From positions 62,001 to 126,000 of the forward strand of contig NZ_JADKNH010000012.1 of NCBI RefSeq assembly GCF_015352425.1: a stretch of DNA of 64,000 bases, given 5' to 3'. The notes beneath the pieces are model-generated. The model was not told where the DNA came from. It made no database searches and saw only the letters and a list, made by a program, of their open reading frames with translations. This document shows positions 1 through 9,989 of this stretch, piece after piece (the stretch's first letter is position 1; each line of letters starts with the position of its first letter). Origin of the DNA: Fusibacter ferrireducens (GTDB taxonomy: Bacteria; Bacillota; Clostridia; Peptostreptococcales; Acidaminobacteraceae). The position numbers and the translations under genes were made by a program.

Positions 1-2
1 AT

Positions 3-371
3 GAAGTCATATTTTATGAAAAAGTAAATACATTGACAGTGGAAAAAATTGAGACCATCAAGGCAATGTTTCAAAATAAATATGCGGATTTCGTAGAAGC
101 GAGCAGTGATCACATGGCGACATCCATGTATTATGTCATTGAAGTGGATTTACCTCAGCAGAGTGAAATTATAAGTGCAATAAAGCGATTTAGATTTTAT
201 AGAAGTATCAAATGGGGGCTTCAAGGTTGGGTAAACGGGAGCATCATATTAATGGATACCACGGCTCAGAAGGGCTATTCGAATCCGTTTGGTAAAAAAG
301 AACTCAAGAGACTCCTAAAACTTCACGGAAAATTTATTGACAAGATTGTAAGTCAAACGACTTCAATATAA
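3..371 (+). CDS. Unidentified protein, 5' end outside window
   Basis: The reading frame is open to the left edge of the window, so this is probably the C-terminal part of a longer protein; the first internal start (TTG at 33) has no convincing ribosome binding site. About 122 residues are visible. They are soluble-looking, with a basic C-terminal part containing KKELKRLLKLHGKFIDKIV, and I recognise no domain. The stop codon lies 24 bases before the preferred cstA start, so the two genes are probably co-transcribed, which would fit an accessory or regulatory partner of the transporter. That role is inference from position only. Confidence 0.5.
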   Translation, partial: EVIFYEKVNTLTVEKIETIKAMFQNKYADFVEASSDHMATSMYYVIEVDLPQQSEIISAIKRFRFYRSIKWGLQGWVNGSIILMDTTAQKGYSNPFGKKELKRLLKLHGKFIDKIVSQTTSI

Positions 372-395
372 AAATTTTGGGGAGGTATGAACAAA

Positions 396-2006
396 ATGAG
401 TGCAATCTTATTAATTTTAATTGCTGTTGTTCTATTCTTAGTTGCCTATGTCACATATGGCGCATCTCTTGCGAAGAAGTGGGGAATTGATGAAAGCATC
501 AAAACACCTGCGCATCGACTGAGCGATGGGTTAGATTATGTGCCAGCTAAAGCACCGGTATTATTAGGTCATCATTTTTCTTCAATCGCAGGCGCAGGTC
601 CAATTGTTGGTCCGATTTCTGCAGCTATTTTTGGATGGGTTCCAGTATTTTTATGGATTATCATCGGTTCAATCTTCTTTGGTGGCGTGCATGACATGGG
701 TTCGCTTTTTGCATCCGTCAGAAATGATGGTAAATCCATAGGTGAGGTCATTCACACTTCTATAGGAGATAAGGGTAAAAAATTATTTGCGGTATTTGCA
801 TGGTTGACACTTTTGTTGGTCGTTGCAGCATTTACAAACATTGTTGCCAATACGTTTGTATCCGTACCGGCGGCAGCATCTTCTTCGATGATGTTCATCT
901 TGTTGGCAGTGCTCTTTGGATACTTTGTCTACAGAAGAGGTGTAAGCTTGGCAGTGGGATCTGTAATCGGCGTCGTCTCGCTTTTTGCATGCATCTATCT
1001 AGGCACATTATTCCCAGTTTCTCTTTCAAGAGAAGTTTGGATGGTCATTCTTCTAGGATATATCTTCGTGGCAAGTGTAACCCCTGTATGGATTTTATTG
1101 CAACCTAGAGATTATTTGAATTCATTTCTATTATATGCAATGCTTCTGGGTGGGATTGTTGGTATCGTCATAATGGGGCCAAAACTGGAATTGGCACCAG
1201 TAACACATTTTACGATTGATAAGGCCACTCTTTTCCCAATTCTCTTTGTAACAGTGGCGTGTGGTGCGATTTCAGGTTTCCATTCACTGGTGGGCTCAGG
1301 GACCACTTCTAAGCAAATCGACTCAGAAAAAGATATAAGAATCATCGGTTACGGCTCCATGCTGATTGAAGGCGTTTTGGCAGTTATTGCGATTATCGCA
1401 GCAGGCTATATAGGCGCTGATAAATTGGGAGATCTTCTTGCAAATGGTGGTCCTGTAAACGTATTTGCAGATGGACTTGGCACCTTTATGACTTCATTTG
1501 GTCTGCCGTTTGCAACTGCAAAGAGCTTTACTGCACTTGCAATTTCAGCTTTTGCTTTGACATCTCTCGACACTGCAACAAGACTTGCAAGATTTATATT
1601 TCAAGAATTCTTTACGGAAGGTGAAGGCGTTTCAGAACAAGGCATTACAAACAGATATGTTTCAACAGGGATTACAGTGGCATTTGGCGGCGTTTTAGCT
1701 TTCTACGGTTGGCAAGAAATATGGCCACTATTTGGTTCGGCAAACCAACTTTTAGCTGCACTTGCATTATTAGCACTTGCTGTATGGTTAAAAGAAATGG
1801 GAAAAGAATACAAAGAAGTAATTATACCAATGGTATTTATGTTTGCCGTAACGCTTGCGGCACTTGTTCAATTGATTTTTGCAAATTTCAAAAAACCAGT
1901 ACTTTTATTTTTCTCAATCGCACTATTGGTGCTTTCGTTAGTACTCATTCAACAGTCTGTTGCGGCATTTAAGGGAAAAGGTACGGTTTCTGAAAATCAA
2001 AAATAG
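396..2006 (+). CDS. cstA: CstA-family transporter (carbon starvation protein A)
   Basis: This is a polytopic membrane protein of about 536 residues made almost entirely of hydrophobic segments. The N-terminal part has the family pattern with a KTPAHRLSDGLDYVPAK segment followed by HHFSSIAGAGPIVGP, typical of CstA/BtsT proteins. Known family members take up peptides or pyruvate during carbon limitation. An ATG at 387 is only one base after GGAGG (381-385), whereas the ATG at 396 is spaced 10 bases, so I prefer 396. A strong terminator follows, so it is the last gene of its transcript. It is shorter than the roughly 700-residue E. coli CstA, as is common for clostridial members. Confidence 0.9.
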   Translation: MSAILLILIAVVLFLVAYVTYGASLAKKWGIDESIKTPAHRLSDGLDYVPAKAPVLLGHHFSSIAGAGPIVGPISAAIFGWVPVFLWIIIGSIFFGGVHDMGSLFASVRNDGKSIGEVIHTSIGDKGKKLFAVFAWLTLLLVVAAFTNIVANTFVSVPAAASSSMMFILLAVLFGYFVYRRGVSLAVGSVIGVVSLFACIYLGTLFPVSLSREVWMVILLGYIFVASVTPVWILLQPRDYLNSFLLYAMLLGGIVGIVIMGPKLELAPVTHFTIDKATLFPILFVTVACGAISGFHSLVGSGTTSKQIDSEKDIRIIGYGSMLIEGVLAVIAIIAAGYIGADKLGDLLANGGPVNVFADGLGTFMTSFGLPFATAKSFTALAISAFALTSLDTATRLARFIFQEFFTEGEGVSEQGITNRYVSTGITVAFGGVLAFYGWQEIWPLFGSANQLLAALALLALAVWLKEMGKEYKEVIIPMVFMFAVTLAALVQLIFANFKKPVLLFFSIALLVLSLVLIQQSVAAFKGKGTVSENQK

Positions 2007-2110
2007 GGAATACGAAAAAATAGTAAACATGAAAAGTAATGAATTAAAAGAGCATTAAAAGACGGTACATAGTCATAAACGATAATCGTATGCACACTAT
2101 GCCGTATTTG

Positions 2111-2162
2111 AAAAAGCACTTCACAAATAGCTCAAGTCCTAGAGCTGGTGAGGTGCTTTTTT
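2111..2162 (+). terminator. Rho-independent terminator after cstA
   Basis: An AAAAAGCAC stem pairs with GTGCTTTTTT, and an inner AGCTC/GAGCT stem lies in the loop. It ends in a T run and separates cstA from the urocanase promoter. Confidence 0.85.
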
Positions 2163-2214
2163 CGTTGAGGCCATCGTTATAGAACAAAGGCAAGAAAACG
2201 GTTTGAAAACTTAT

Positions 2215-2267
2215 CGACTTTTTTTTGAGATAAAGAAGACTTAAAATAGACGTTACGCCGCTACAAT
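2215..2267 (+). promoter_or_regulatory. hutU promoter with 11-bp-periodic direct repeats
   Basis: GAC-containing repeats occur at 2215 (CGAC), 2226 (weak, TGAG), 2237 (AGAC) and 2248 (AGAC), exactly 11 bp apart. The last one ends 10 bp before a -10 box TACAAT at 2262-2267. There is no TTGACA-like -35 box; the repeats occupy its place. This layout is the one known for SARP activators, and a SARP-type regulator is encoded just downstream. The same block precedes the formate channel gene. Confidence 0.65.
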
Positions 2268-2302
2268 GTGATTAATAGAACTGAGTAGGGAGGCGTATGA
2301 AG

Positions 2303-4345
2303 ATGATTAATAATTCGGATATTTCAAAAGCAATGCAGGTTAAGTTGGAGGATGTTTTTAAAACATTACCAGAGAAACCTAAGTTCGTAGAGGGCATTCG
2401 TAGAGCACCAAAGCGTGAGTTTACTTTATCCAAAGAGGAAACGGCGTTGGCGCTTAAAAATGCGTTGCGTTATGTGCCAGAGGCTTGGCATGAAGTTTTG
2501 GCGGAAGAATTTTTGGAAGAACTTTTGACCATGGGACGCATCTATGGCTATCGTTTCAGACCGCAAACGGAAATCAAAGGGAAATCGATTGACGATTATA
2601 AGGGTGTCACAGTTGAAGGTCGTGCAATCCAAGTGATGATTGACAACAACTTAGACTTTGATATCGCACTTTATCCATATGAACTTGTGACTTATGGCGA
2701 AACAGGCCAAGTTTGTCAAAATTGGATGCAATATCACCTGATTAAGCGTTACTTAGAAGTGATGACGGATGAACAGACTCTAGTGGTTCAGTCGGGGCAT
2801 CCGCTGGGACTCTTTAAATCTCCAAAGAATGCACCAAGGGCGATTATTACAAACGGTTTAATGATTGGCATGTTCGATGATCTGGATAACTGGAATCGAG
2901 GGGCTGCACTCGGCGTTGCATCTTATGGGCAAATGACAGCAGGTGGCTGGATGTATATAGGACCTCAGGGGATTGTACATGGTACTTATTCAACAATTTT
3001 GAATGCGGGTAGAGATAAACTTGGCATTCCAGAAGATAAAGATTTAACTGGGCGCTTATTTGTCACTTCAGGACTCGGTGGTATGAGTGGTGCTCAGGGA
3101 AAAGCTGTTGAAATCGCTGGTGGCGTAGGGATCATAGCAGAAGTGGATGAATCCAGAATCATCACGCGTCACACACAAGGATGGGTAAGTGAAATTACTA
3201 GGACGCCAAAAGAGGCTTTTGACAGTGCAAAAGCACATCAAGCGGCAGGCACAAAAGCTGCCATAGCATTTCTTGGCAATATTGTAGATTTGTTGGAATA
3301 TGCAGTTGAGAATGATGTCCACATTGATTTGCTATCGGATCAAACGTCTTGTCACAATGTTTATGACGGTGGTTATTGCCCAGCAGGCATTACTTTTGAA
3401 GAACGTACGGAAATGCTCAGTAAGGATAAGGCGAAGTTTGTTAAGCTTGTGAACGAAACTCTTGTGAGACATTATGAAGCCATTAAGACACTTACCAGTA
3501 AAGGGGTTTATTTCTTCGATTACGGCAACAGTTTCATGAAGGCGATATTCGATGCAGGCGTAAGTGAGATTTGTAAAAATGGTGTCAATGAATTAGACGG
3601 CTTCATTTGGCCTTCTTATGTTGAAGATCTCATGGGTCCTATACTGTTCGATTATGGCTATGGGCCTTTCAGATGGGTGTGCTTAACAGGCAAAGATGAG
3701 GATCTCAGAAAGACGGACCATGCGGCAATGTCTTGCATTGATCCGAACAGAAGATTTCAAGATCGAGACAACTGGGCTTGGATTAGAGATGCTGAGAAAA
3801 ATAAATTGGTTGTGGGCACAAAAGCGAGAATCCTATATCAAGATGCACTGGGCAGATTGAAAATAGCGCTTAAATTTAATGAAATGATTCGAAATGGTGA
3901 AATCGGCCCCGTGATGCTCGGCAGAGATCATCATGATACTGGCGGAACAGATTCGCCGTTTAGAGAAACTTCAAACATCAAAGATGGTTCCAATATCATG
4001 GCGGAGATGGCAACACATGTGTTTGCAGGAAATGCCGCTCGAGGCATGAGTATGATTGCACTTCACAATGGTGGCGGTGTAGGCATTGGTAAATCCATCA
4101 ATGGTGGCTTTGGAATGGTTCTTGATGGCAGTGAACGCGTAGATGAAATTCTTTCAAACGCAATGCCATTTGATGTCATGGGCGGGGTTGCAAGACGCGC
4201 TTGGGCAAGAAATGAGCACGCACTTGAAACATCCATGGCATACAATGATTCTAGACCGACGGATCACATCACATTGCCATTTATTCCAAAAGAGGATTTA
4301 GTTCAATCTGTAGTTGACAAACACTATGTAAAAGGTGGAAAATAG
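2303..4345 (+). CDS. hutU: Urocanate hydratase (urocanase)
   Basis: The enzyme converts urocanate to imidazolonepropionate, the second step of histidine breakdown, using tightly bound NAD+. The sequence has the glycine-rich segment SGLGGMSGAQGKA (about residues 253-265), the DQTSCHNVYDGGYCPAG segment, and the C-terminal GGTDSPFRETSNIKDGSN and GNAARGMSMIALHNGGG blocks, all typical of urocanases. At about 680 residues it belongs to the longer form found in clostridia rather than the 560-residue HutU of Pseudomonas. The ATG at 2297 is too close to GGGAGG (2288-2293); the ATG at 2303 has a 9-base spacing. Histidase, imidazolonepropionase and formiminotransferase genes are not in the window. Confidence 0.96.
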   Translation: MINNSDISKAMQVKLEDVFKTLPEKPKFVEGIRRAPKREFTLSKEETALALKNALRYVPEAWHEVLAEEFLEELLTMGRIYGYRFRPQTEIKGKSIDDYKGVTVEGRAIQVMIDNNLDFDIALYPYELVTYGETGQVCQNWMQYHLIKRYLEVMTDEQTLVVQSGHPLGLFKSPKNAPRAIITNGLMIGMFDDLDNWNRGAALGVASYGQMTAGGWMYIGPQGIVHGTYSTILNAGRDKLGIPEDKDLTGRLFVTSGLGGMSGAQGKAVEIAGGVGIIAEVDESRIITRHTQGWVSEITRTPKEAFDSAKAHQAAGTKAAIAFLGNIVDLLEYAVENDVHIDLLSDQTSCHNVYDGGYCPAGITFEERTEMLSKDKAKFVKLVNETLVRHYEAIKTLTSKGVYFFDYGNSFMKAIFDAGVSEICKNGVNELDGFIWPSYVEDLMGPILFDYGYGPFRWVCLTGKDEDLRKTDHAAMSCIDPNRRFQDRDNWAWIRDAEKNKLVVGTKARILYQDALGRLKIALKFNEMIRNGEIGPVMLGRDHHDTGGTDSPFRETSNIKDGSNIMAEMATHVFAGNAARGMSMIALHNGGGVGIGKSINGGFGMVLDGSERVDEILSNAMPFDVMGGVARRAWARNEHALETSMAYNDSRPTDHITLPFIPKEDLVQSVVDKHYVKGGK

Positions 4346-4358
4346 TATTAAATAGAAT

Positions 4359-4392
4359 GGCTGCTAATCGAGGTTCGAGAGGCAGCCTTTTT
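4359..4392 (+). terminator. Terminator after hutU
   Basis: GGCTGC pairs with GCAGCC around a TCGAGGTTCGA inner stem-loop and is followed by TTTTT. Confidence 0.8.
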
Positions 4393-4441
4393 ACAAATCC
4401 ATTTTATTGGGATATGCAAACTAGGATGAAATGAGCAAAAT

Positions 4442-7258
4442 ATGATAAAACTTAATCTTTTAGGAAAACCGAATATTGAAATAGATGGCAAAGCAGTGGA
4501 CATTTCGCTTAAAAAAAGTGAGGCAATACTCTATTATATTGGGGTTCAAAAGCGGGTGACGCGCTCAGAATTAGTCGATCTAATCTGGTCAGATACGGAT
4601 GAACAAACGGCTAAAAAAAATCTTCGCAACAGTCTCTATCGGTTAAAAAAGGACTTAGGACTGGATATCTTTCAATGCCCCAATAAGAATATCATTGAAC
4701 TCGATGACAACTGCGTCATAACATCTGATTATGATTTTGATGAGCTCAAATTTTTAAAGGTTTATCAGGGCAAGTTTTTAGAAAGCTTTGCTCTAAAGGA
4801 ATCCGAAAAGTTCGAGCAATGGGTTATGGCAAATGAGGCAACCTTAAATCAAAAATTTATGACTCTAGGATCGAGATTTATAAAAAGTGTTCTTGAAAAA
4901 AATGATCAGAGTTTGCTGGATCAAGCTCTGGATATTGCATTTATCATGAGGCAAATCGATGAATTCGATGAACAAGTCACGCGTTTTTTGATGCAACTTT
5001 ATCATTTACAACATCAGTACAAGCCCATTGTTGAAGAATACCAACGTATGAAGACGTTGTTGGATGAAGAGATGGGCATATTGCCAGATAAGGAAACTCG
5101 AGAACTCTACTATGAACTCATCAATCAACGTGTGGACGAAGATACTGCAGAAACACTCTTTGGAAGAGAGCCTGAAAAAGAACTGATCGTGAAGCAATTG
5201 GATTCTTTTATAAAGGGTAAAGATCGGCGCGGGATTGTCATTATGGGCGAAGCTGGTGTGGGCAAATCTAAGCTCATGGAAGAGAGCTTTGAACTCTTCA
5301 GCAAGCAGTCGGTTTATATCTTAAAAGCCAATTGCTATCAAATGGAAGAAGAATTTAGTTTTAAACCTTGGAATGAAATTTTCGTTCAATTGGCTCCTAT
5401 TATTAAGATGGCTTCAATAGAACTTTCACAGCCGATCCAACAAATGCTGTCGCGTGTTTTTCCAAGTTTTATTGAAAGACAAGAAAATCTCAGAATGGAA
5501 AATTTAGAGACGATTAAATTGGATTACCTCGAAAAGATCATCTGCAATCTCTTTGATGACATTGGATGCCACCAAAAAATACTATTGGGATTTGAAGATT
5601 TGCAGTGGATGGATCAAGCGAGCCTTAAGCTGCTCATCAGCATGATGTTGCATTGTAAACATGTGACTTTTATGGGCACTATGCGCAATGAATATTCCAA
5701 TAAAATCGATCAATTTATGGCGATTATGCATAAATACAGTTTGATCAAGGATTTGATTTTGGACCGATTTACTCAAGAGGATACTTATGCATTTATTGAC
5801 TATCTCACAGAGGGGCAACTAGATGAAGCCTCCAAGATCAGAATTTACAAGGAGACAGAAGGTAACGCCTTCTTTGTGGTGGAGTATATCAACAGTATGG
5901 ATGAAAAGCTCAACCGCCGAATAAAGGATATTCTGGCGGCCCGTTTCATTGGTATCTCTCAGGAGGCCATGAAGATTCTCAACATCACAGCGATGTTCTT
6001 TGATGAACTGGAATTCGACCTTCTGCTAAAGCTTTATGCTAAGGACCCCTATGAAACCATCGACCATCTTCAAGAGCTCAAAGATAAGTTTATTTTGAAG
6101 GAGTATGAAGGGGATGAAGATGTACGTTATAGATTTACCCATCATAAATTGAGGGAATATATCTATGAAGCCATTCCACTCCCAAAACGCAAAATTTTAC
6201 ACAATAAAATCGCGGATACGCTTGAAGAGATGATTGTGGGCAATAAAAAGGACGTCTTGATTTTTCAAAAGTTGATCTATCACTATCAGGCGGCAGGCAA
6301 TTATCAAAAACATCTTAAGTACTATTTAAAATACCTCAAGACTTATTTTGATTTTTCACATGAACTCTACCCGGAGATTAACAATCAAACAGCTTTACAA
6401 CTAGAACATACGCCAGATAAGACTTTTAGAGAGATCGCATTCCTGATTGAACAAGAAAAGGAGCGCAGTGAAGAAATCGATGCCCTCGAAATGGAGTATA
6501 TTCACATGTATGCGCGCTATTTAGTGAGACAAGGACACTATGTCACAGGCATTAAGATGGTGGAGAAGCTGATCAAGCTTGCTCAAATCAATCACGATGA
6601 GGATATGTTGTGGAAGGCCTATATCCAATGGGTTTATTACTGCATTCAAGTGGAAGATTTAGAAAACATGGAAAAAGTTCTAAATTGGTTGTCCGAAATG
6701 GATCGGAATGACAAGAAAACTTCTATTTTGGAGAGATTGATTGGCATCATGTGCATGATGAAAGGCGATTACGAAGGTGCGAGGATGCACTTTGAAAGGT
6801 CTATAGAAGGCTTTGAAGCGCTGATGAATACCACTAAGTACGCACTCAATATCGCTGCGGCACATAATTATATTTCTGAGACTTATAGACGTGAATCCAA
6901 CTTTGAAAAAGCGCTTGAATTCGTTAAAGAGGCCATCGTTATTTGTGAAAGCTACAATATATTTAGAGGACTTTCCATTTTTAATACCAATGCAGGGATG
7001 ATTGCTTATAGTTTAGGTCAAAAATTACTTGCAAAACAATATTTTGAAAACGCTATGGATCACTTTGATGCTATTGATACAGTTTGGAGAAGAAGTGAAG
7101 CAGAGTGCTATTTGGCTATGATCTATTGGGAAGAAGGCGATAATGAAAAGGCGATGCAGTTTATAGAGGCGGCCGAACGCCATTCCAAGATTATCAACAC
7201 CCCTGAAACGATTAAATTAGTGAATCATTTTAAGATAAAAATGCGAAGTGTTCTTTAG
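4442..7258 (+). CDS. SARP/BTAD-type transcriptional activator with ATPase and TPR domains
   Basis: This 938-residue protein starts with an OmpR-like winged helix (about 1-95, with a SLYRLKKDLG recognition-helix region). A bacterial transcriptional activation domain follows (about 96-230), then a STAND/AAA-type ATPase with Walker A GEAGVGKS at 269-276 and a Walker-B-like ILLGFEDLQW near 380-389. The C-terminal half is helical and repeat-rich, with TPR-like segments from about residue 620. Large SARP regulators activate neighbouring genes by binding direct repeats. It lies between hutU and the formate channel gene, both of which have matching 11-bp-periodic repeats, so I infer that it controls them. 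Its effector is unknown. It is transcribed separately after the hutU terminator, and its ribosome binding site is weak. Confidence 0.85.
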   Translation: MIKLNLLGKPNIEIDGKAVDISLKKSEAILYYIGVQKRVTRSELVDLIWSDTDEQTAKKNLRNSLYRLKKDLGLDIFQCPNKNIIELDDNCVITSDYDFDELKFLKVYQGKFLESFALKESEKFEQWVMANEATLNQKFMTLGSRFIKSVLEKNDQSLLDQALDIAFIMRQIDEFDEQVTRFLMQLYHLQHQYKPIVEEYQRMKTLLDEEMGILPDKETRELYYELINQRVDEDTAETLFGREPEKELIVKQLDSFIKGKDRRGIVIMGEAGVGKSKLMEESFELFSKQSVYILKANCYQMEEEFSFKPWNEIFVQLAPIIKMASIELSQPIQQMLSRVFPSFIERQENLRMENLETIKLDYLEKIICNLFDDIGCHQKILLGFEDLQWMDQASLKLLISMMLHCKHVTFMGTMRNEYSNKIDQFMAIMHKYSLIKDLILDRFTQEDTYAFIDYLTEGQLDEASKIRIYKETEGNAFFVVEYINSMDEKLNRRIKDILAARFIGISQEAMKILNITAMFFDELEFDLLLKLYAKDPYETIDHLQELKDKFILKEYEGDEDVRYRFTHHKLREYIYEAIPLPKRKILHNKIADTLEEMIVGNKKDVLIFQKLIYHYQAAGNYQKHLKYYLKYLKTYFDFSHELYPEINNQTALQLEHTPDKTFREIAFLIEQEKERSEEIDALEMEYIHMYARYLVRQGHYVTGIKMVEKLIKLAQINHDEDMLWKAYIQWVYYCIQVEDLENMEKVLNWLSEMDRNDKKTSILERLIGIMCMMKGDYEGARMHFERSIEGFEALMNTTKYALNIAAAHNYISETYRRESNFEKALEFVKEAIVICESYNIFRGLSIFNTNAGMIAYSLGQKLLAKQYFENAMDHFDAIDTVWRRSEAECYLAMIYWEEGDNEKAMQFIEAAERHSKIINTPETIKLVNHFKIKMRSVL

Positions 7259-7265
7259 AGGAAAT

Positions 7266-7316
7266 AGACGCTAAAAATCTCCAAAAGACGTAAAATGGAC
7301 TACATGCCCTTATGAT
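7266..7316 (+). promoter_or_regulatory. Formate-channel promoter with SARP-like direct repeats
   Basis: AGAC at 7286 and GGAC at 7297 are 11 bp apart, and the second ends 10 bp before the -10 box TATGAT (7311-7316). A further AGAC lies at 7266, out of phase (20 bp). The block AAGACGTAAAATGGAC matches AAGACTTAAAATAGAC in front of hutU at 14 of 16 positions, and both copies sit at the same distance from the -10 box. Confidence 0.65.
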
Positions 7317-7350
7317 AAGTTTAAATAAGACGAATCAAGGGGCATTTTTA

Positions 7351-8103
7351 ATGAAAACAGATTATGAGATTTACGGTGCTGTTATTAAAACAGGCGTTCA
7401 AAAAACAAAAAAGAAAAATAGGGCAACGTTGTCTGCAGGAATACTGGGAGGTGCGTATATTGCTCTTGGAAGCATCGGCTATTTGGCAGCTGTTACAAAT
7501 ATTCAGCCGGCAGGTGTGGGCAAACTCCTTGGCTCTTTCTTGTTTCCTGTGGGCCTTTTATTGATATTGATTACAGGTGCTGAACTCTTCACGGGCAACA
7601 ATTTATTGAGCCTTTCTGCAATGCATGGTGAATCCAAATGGCAGGATGTTTTTTCAAATTGGATCAAAATTTATTGCTACAATGCAATTGGTGCCATGTT
7701 CATCGCCTTTTTAGTTCACATGGGAGGATATGATCAAGGAGATTTTCTGCACGTGATCGAAAAAGTTGTTCATGCCAAAGTGGCATTGAGTTTCAGCGAG
7801 GCGCTTGCAAGGGGAATTCTATGCAATATACTGGTTGCCATAGCTGTTTGGATTTCGTATTCAAGTGATTCCGCAGGCGGTAAAGCAGTGCTTATATGGC
7901 TTCCAATTACACTTTTTGTCTACTCGGGATATGAACACTGTGTTGCCAATATGCTCTATTTCAGTTTAGCGTGGTTTGCAGGCGTACAGTTTAGCATTGC
8001 AGATTTTTTAGGCAATATGGTACCCGTAACGATTGGCAACATCCTCGGTGGCGGCATTGTTTTGCCAGTGCTCTACTATGGGATGTTTAAAAACAAAAAA
8101 TAG
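7351..8103 (+). CDS. focA: Formate/nitrite transporter family channel (FocA-like)
   Basis: This 250-residue integral membrane protein has the features of the FNT family: six hydrophobic segments, LITGAELFTGNNLL in the first half and GYEHCVANM in the second half, the usual signature positions. FNT proteins move formate, nitrite, hydrosulfide or lactate. With fhs next to it, formate is the likely substrate. An ATG at 7312 lies inside the -10 box and cannot be the start; the ATG at 7351 follows AAGGGGC by 7 bases. The short 5' leader of about 28 nt fits the promoter at 7311-7316. Confidence 0.92.
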   Translation: MKTDYEIYGAVIKTGVQKTKKKNRATLSAGILGGAYIALGSIGYLAAVTNIQPAGVGKLLGSFLFPVGLLLILITGAELFTGNNLLSLSAMHGESKWQDVFSNWIKIYCYNAIGAMFIAFLVHMGGYDQGDFLHVIEKVVHAKVALSFSEALARGILCNILVAIAVWISYSSDSAGGKAVLIWLPITLFVYSGYEHCVANMLYFSLAWFAGVQFSIADFLGNMVPVTIGNILGGGIVLPVLYYGMFKNKK

Positions 8104-8191
8104 TATTGAAATGTCTGTCGTTAGCTTATATGATGGAATATGAATAGTGATTGGGCTGATGTGCGCCCCGAATGATGAAAGGAGAACAAAG

Positions 8192-9862
8192 ATGAAAACA
8201 GATGTTCAAATTGCTCAAGAAGCTCAAATGCTTCACATTAAGGAAGTCGCAGGTAAAGTGGGTATTGACGAAAAGGATTTGGAGCTTTATGGCAATTTCA
8301 AAGCTAAAGTGAGTTTAGATATTTTAAAAGAGAGAGCGGATCAAGCTAATGGCAAGCTCATCTTAGTCACTGCAATTAATCCAACGGCTGCAGGTGAAGG
8401 TAAAACCACCGTAAACGTGGGTTTGAGCATGGGACTTAATAAGATTGGCAAGAGAACATTCACGGCTTTAAGGGAGCCTTCTTTGGGACCTTGTTTTGGA
8501 GTTAAGGGTGGTGCAGCTGGTGGTGGCTATGCGCAGGTCGTGCCTATGGAGGATATCAATCTTCATTTCACTGGAGACATTCATGCGGTGACAACGGCAA
8601 ACAACCTCTTAGCAGCACTTATAGACAATCATTTACATCAAGGCAATCCGCTTGGCATTGATCCGAACAGAATTGCATGGAGACGTGTTGTGGACATGAA
8701 CGATCGTTCGCTTAGGAACATCGTTGTGGGATTGGGTGGCAAGACGAACGGCGTTACTCGAGAAGATGGTTTTGATATCTCTGTTGCATCAGAAATAATG
8801 GCTATTTTGTGTCTGGCGAACAGTCTGGATGACTTAAAAGAGAGACTTTCTAAAATGATCATCGGTTATACTTATGCGAATCAGCCTGTGACGGCTAAGG
8901 ATTTAGATGCAGTGGGTGCAATGGCGTTGCTTCTCAAAGATGCAATTAAACCCAACCTCGTCCAAACACTTGAAAATACACCTGCATTTATTCATGGAGG
9001 CCCATTTGCCAATATAGCACATGGCTGTAATTCCGTTGTGGCGACTAAAACAGCACTTAAGCTTGCAGATTATGTCGTCACTGAAGCAGGTTTTGGAGCA
9101 GACCTTGGCGCTGAAAAATTCTTTGATATCAAGTGTCGCTATGCGAATCTCGATCCAAGTGCAGTGGTTATTGTTGCCACAGTAAAAGCCCTTAAAAAAC
9201 ATGGTGGCGTGGGTAAAAACGAGTTGTCCGTAGAAAATGTAAAAGCTCTTGAAGCGGGGTTTGAAAACCTTCAGAGACACATAGAAAACGTTAAGAAATT
9301 TGGTGTGCCATGTGTGGTTGCCATCAATGAATTCCCAACGGATACGGAAGCTGAATTAAACCTACTCGAGACAAAATGTGCCGCTCTAGGTGTGCCTGTT
9401 GTGTTGACACAAGTGTTTGCTAAAGGTGGCGAAGGTGCGATTAAACTCGCAGAGAAAGTGGTCGAACTTGCTGAGTCTGGTGTGGCAAACTTCAAGCCAT
9501 TGTATGCGCTTGAAATGCCAATTATAGAAAAAATAGAAATCATCGCCAAAGAAATTTATAGAGCAGATGGCGTTGAATTTACGCCTGCCGTACTTAAGAA
9601 GATTAAGAAGTTTGAAGAAGACGGTCTTGGAGAACTGCCGATTTGTATGGCGAAAACACAATACTCGTTCTCGGATGATCAAGATTTGCTGGGTGCACCA
9701 GATGGCTTTAAAATCACAATTAACGATATCAAAGTATCCGCTGGTGCTGGCTTTATCATTCCAATGGCAGGTAACATTATGAGAATGCCAGGTCTTCCAA
9801 AGGTACCTGCGGCAAACAAGATAGACATTCTGTCAGATGGTGAAATCATCGGGTTATTTTAG
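8192..9862 (+). CDS. fhs: Formate-tetrahydrofolate ligase
   Basis: The enzyme joins formate and tetrahydrofolate to 10-formyl-THF at the cost of ATP, or runs backwards to make ATP in fermenters of purines and histidine. The 556-residue length is normal for the family. The P-loop [11 protein letters not shown] is near residues 65-75, followed by [21 protein letters not shown] over two adjacent blocks and the C-terminal GLPKVPAA motif. The start at 8192 is preferred because AAAGGAG ends 7 bases upstream; the longer frame from 8147 runs through that site. It follows focA by about 90 bases, consistent with one transcript, and together they support formate production and export from one-carbon units. 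Confidence 0.97.
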   Translation: MKTDVQIAQEAQMLHIKEVAGKVGIDEKDLELYGNFKAKVSLDILKERADQANGKLILVTAINPTAAGEGKTTVNVGLSMGLNKIGKRTFTALREPSLGPCFGVKGGAAGGGYAQVVPMEDINLHFTGDIHAVTTANNLLAALIDNHLHQGNPLGIDPNRIAWRRVVDMNDRSLRNIVVGLGGKTNGVTREDGFDISVASEIMAILCLANSLDDLKERLSKMIIGYTYANQPVTAKDLDAVGAMALLLKDAIKPNLVQTLENTPAFIHGGPFANIAHGCNSVVATKTALKLADYVVTEAGFGADLGAEKFFDIKCRYANLDPSAVVIVATVKALKKHGGVGKNELSVENVKALEAGFENLQRHIENVKKFGVPCVVAINEFPTDTEAELNLLETKCAALGVPVVLTQVFAKGGEGAIKLAEKVVELAESGVANFKPLYALEMPIIEKIEIIAKEIYRADGVEFTPAVLKKIKKFEEDGLGELPICMAKTQYSFSDDQDLLGAPDGFKITINDIKVSAGAGFIIPMAGNIMRMPGLPKVPAANKIDILSDGEIIGLF

Positions 9863-9989
9863 TCAGAAGCGTGTGAGAAGGCTATAAAAGAGCCGGTTGT
9901 CAGATAGATCACTTAGCCGATAGAAAGCTTATAAATGGCTTTAAAGTGCTGCGTGAAATAAATATGTACGGATTCATTATGACGTTAAG

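Noticed and set aside
2061-2107. Imperfect hairpin ACGGTACATAGT/ACTATGCCGT after cstA
   Set aside because: It has mismatches and no T run; the better terminator follows directly at 2111-2162.
8101-8191. A third copy of the SARP-like repeats in front of fhs
   Set aside because: A TATGAT is present near 8128, but no GAC repeats occur at the right distance; fhs is probably read from the focA promoter.
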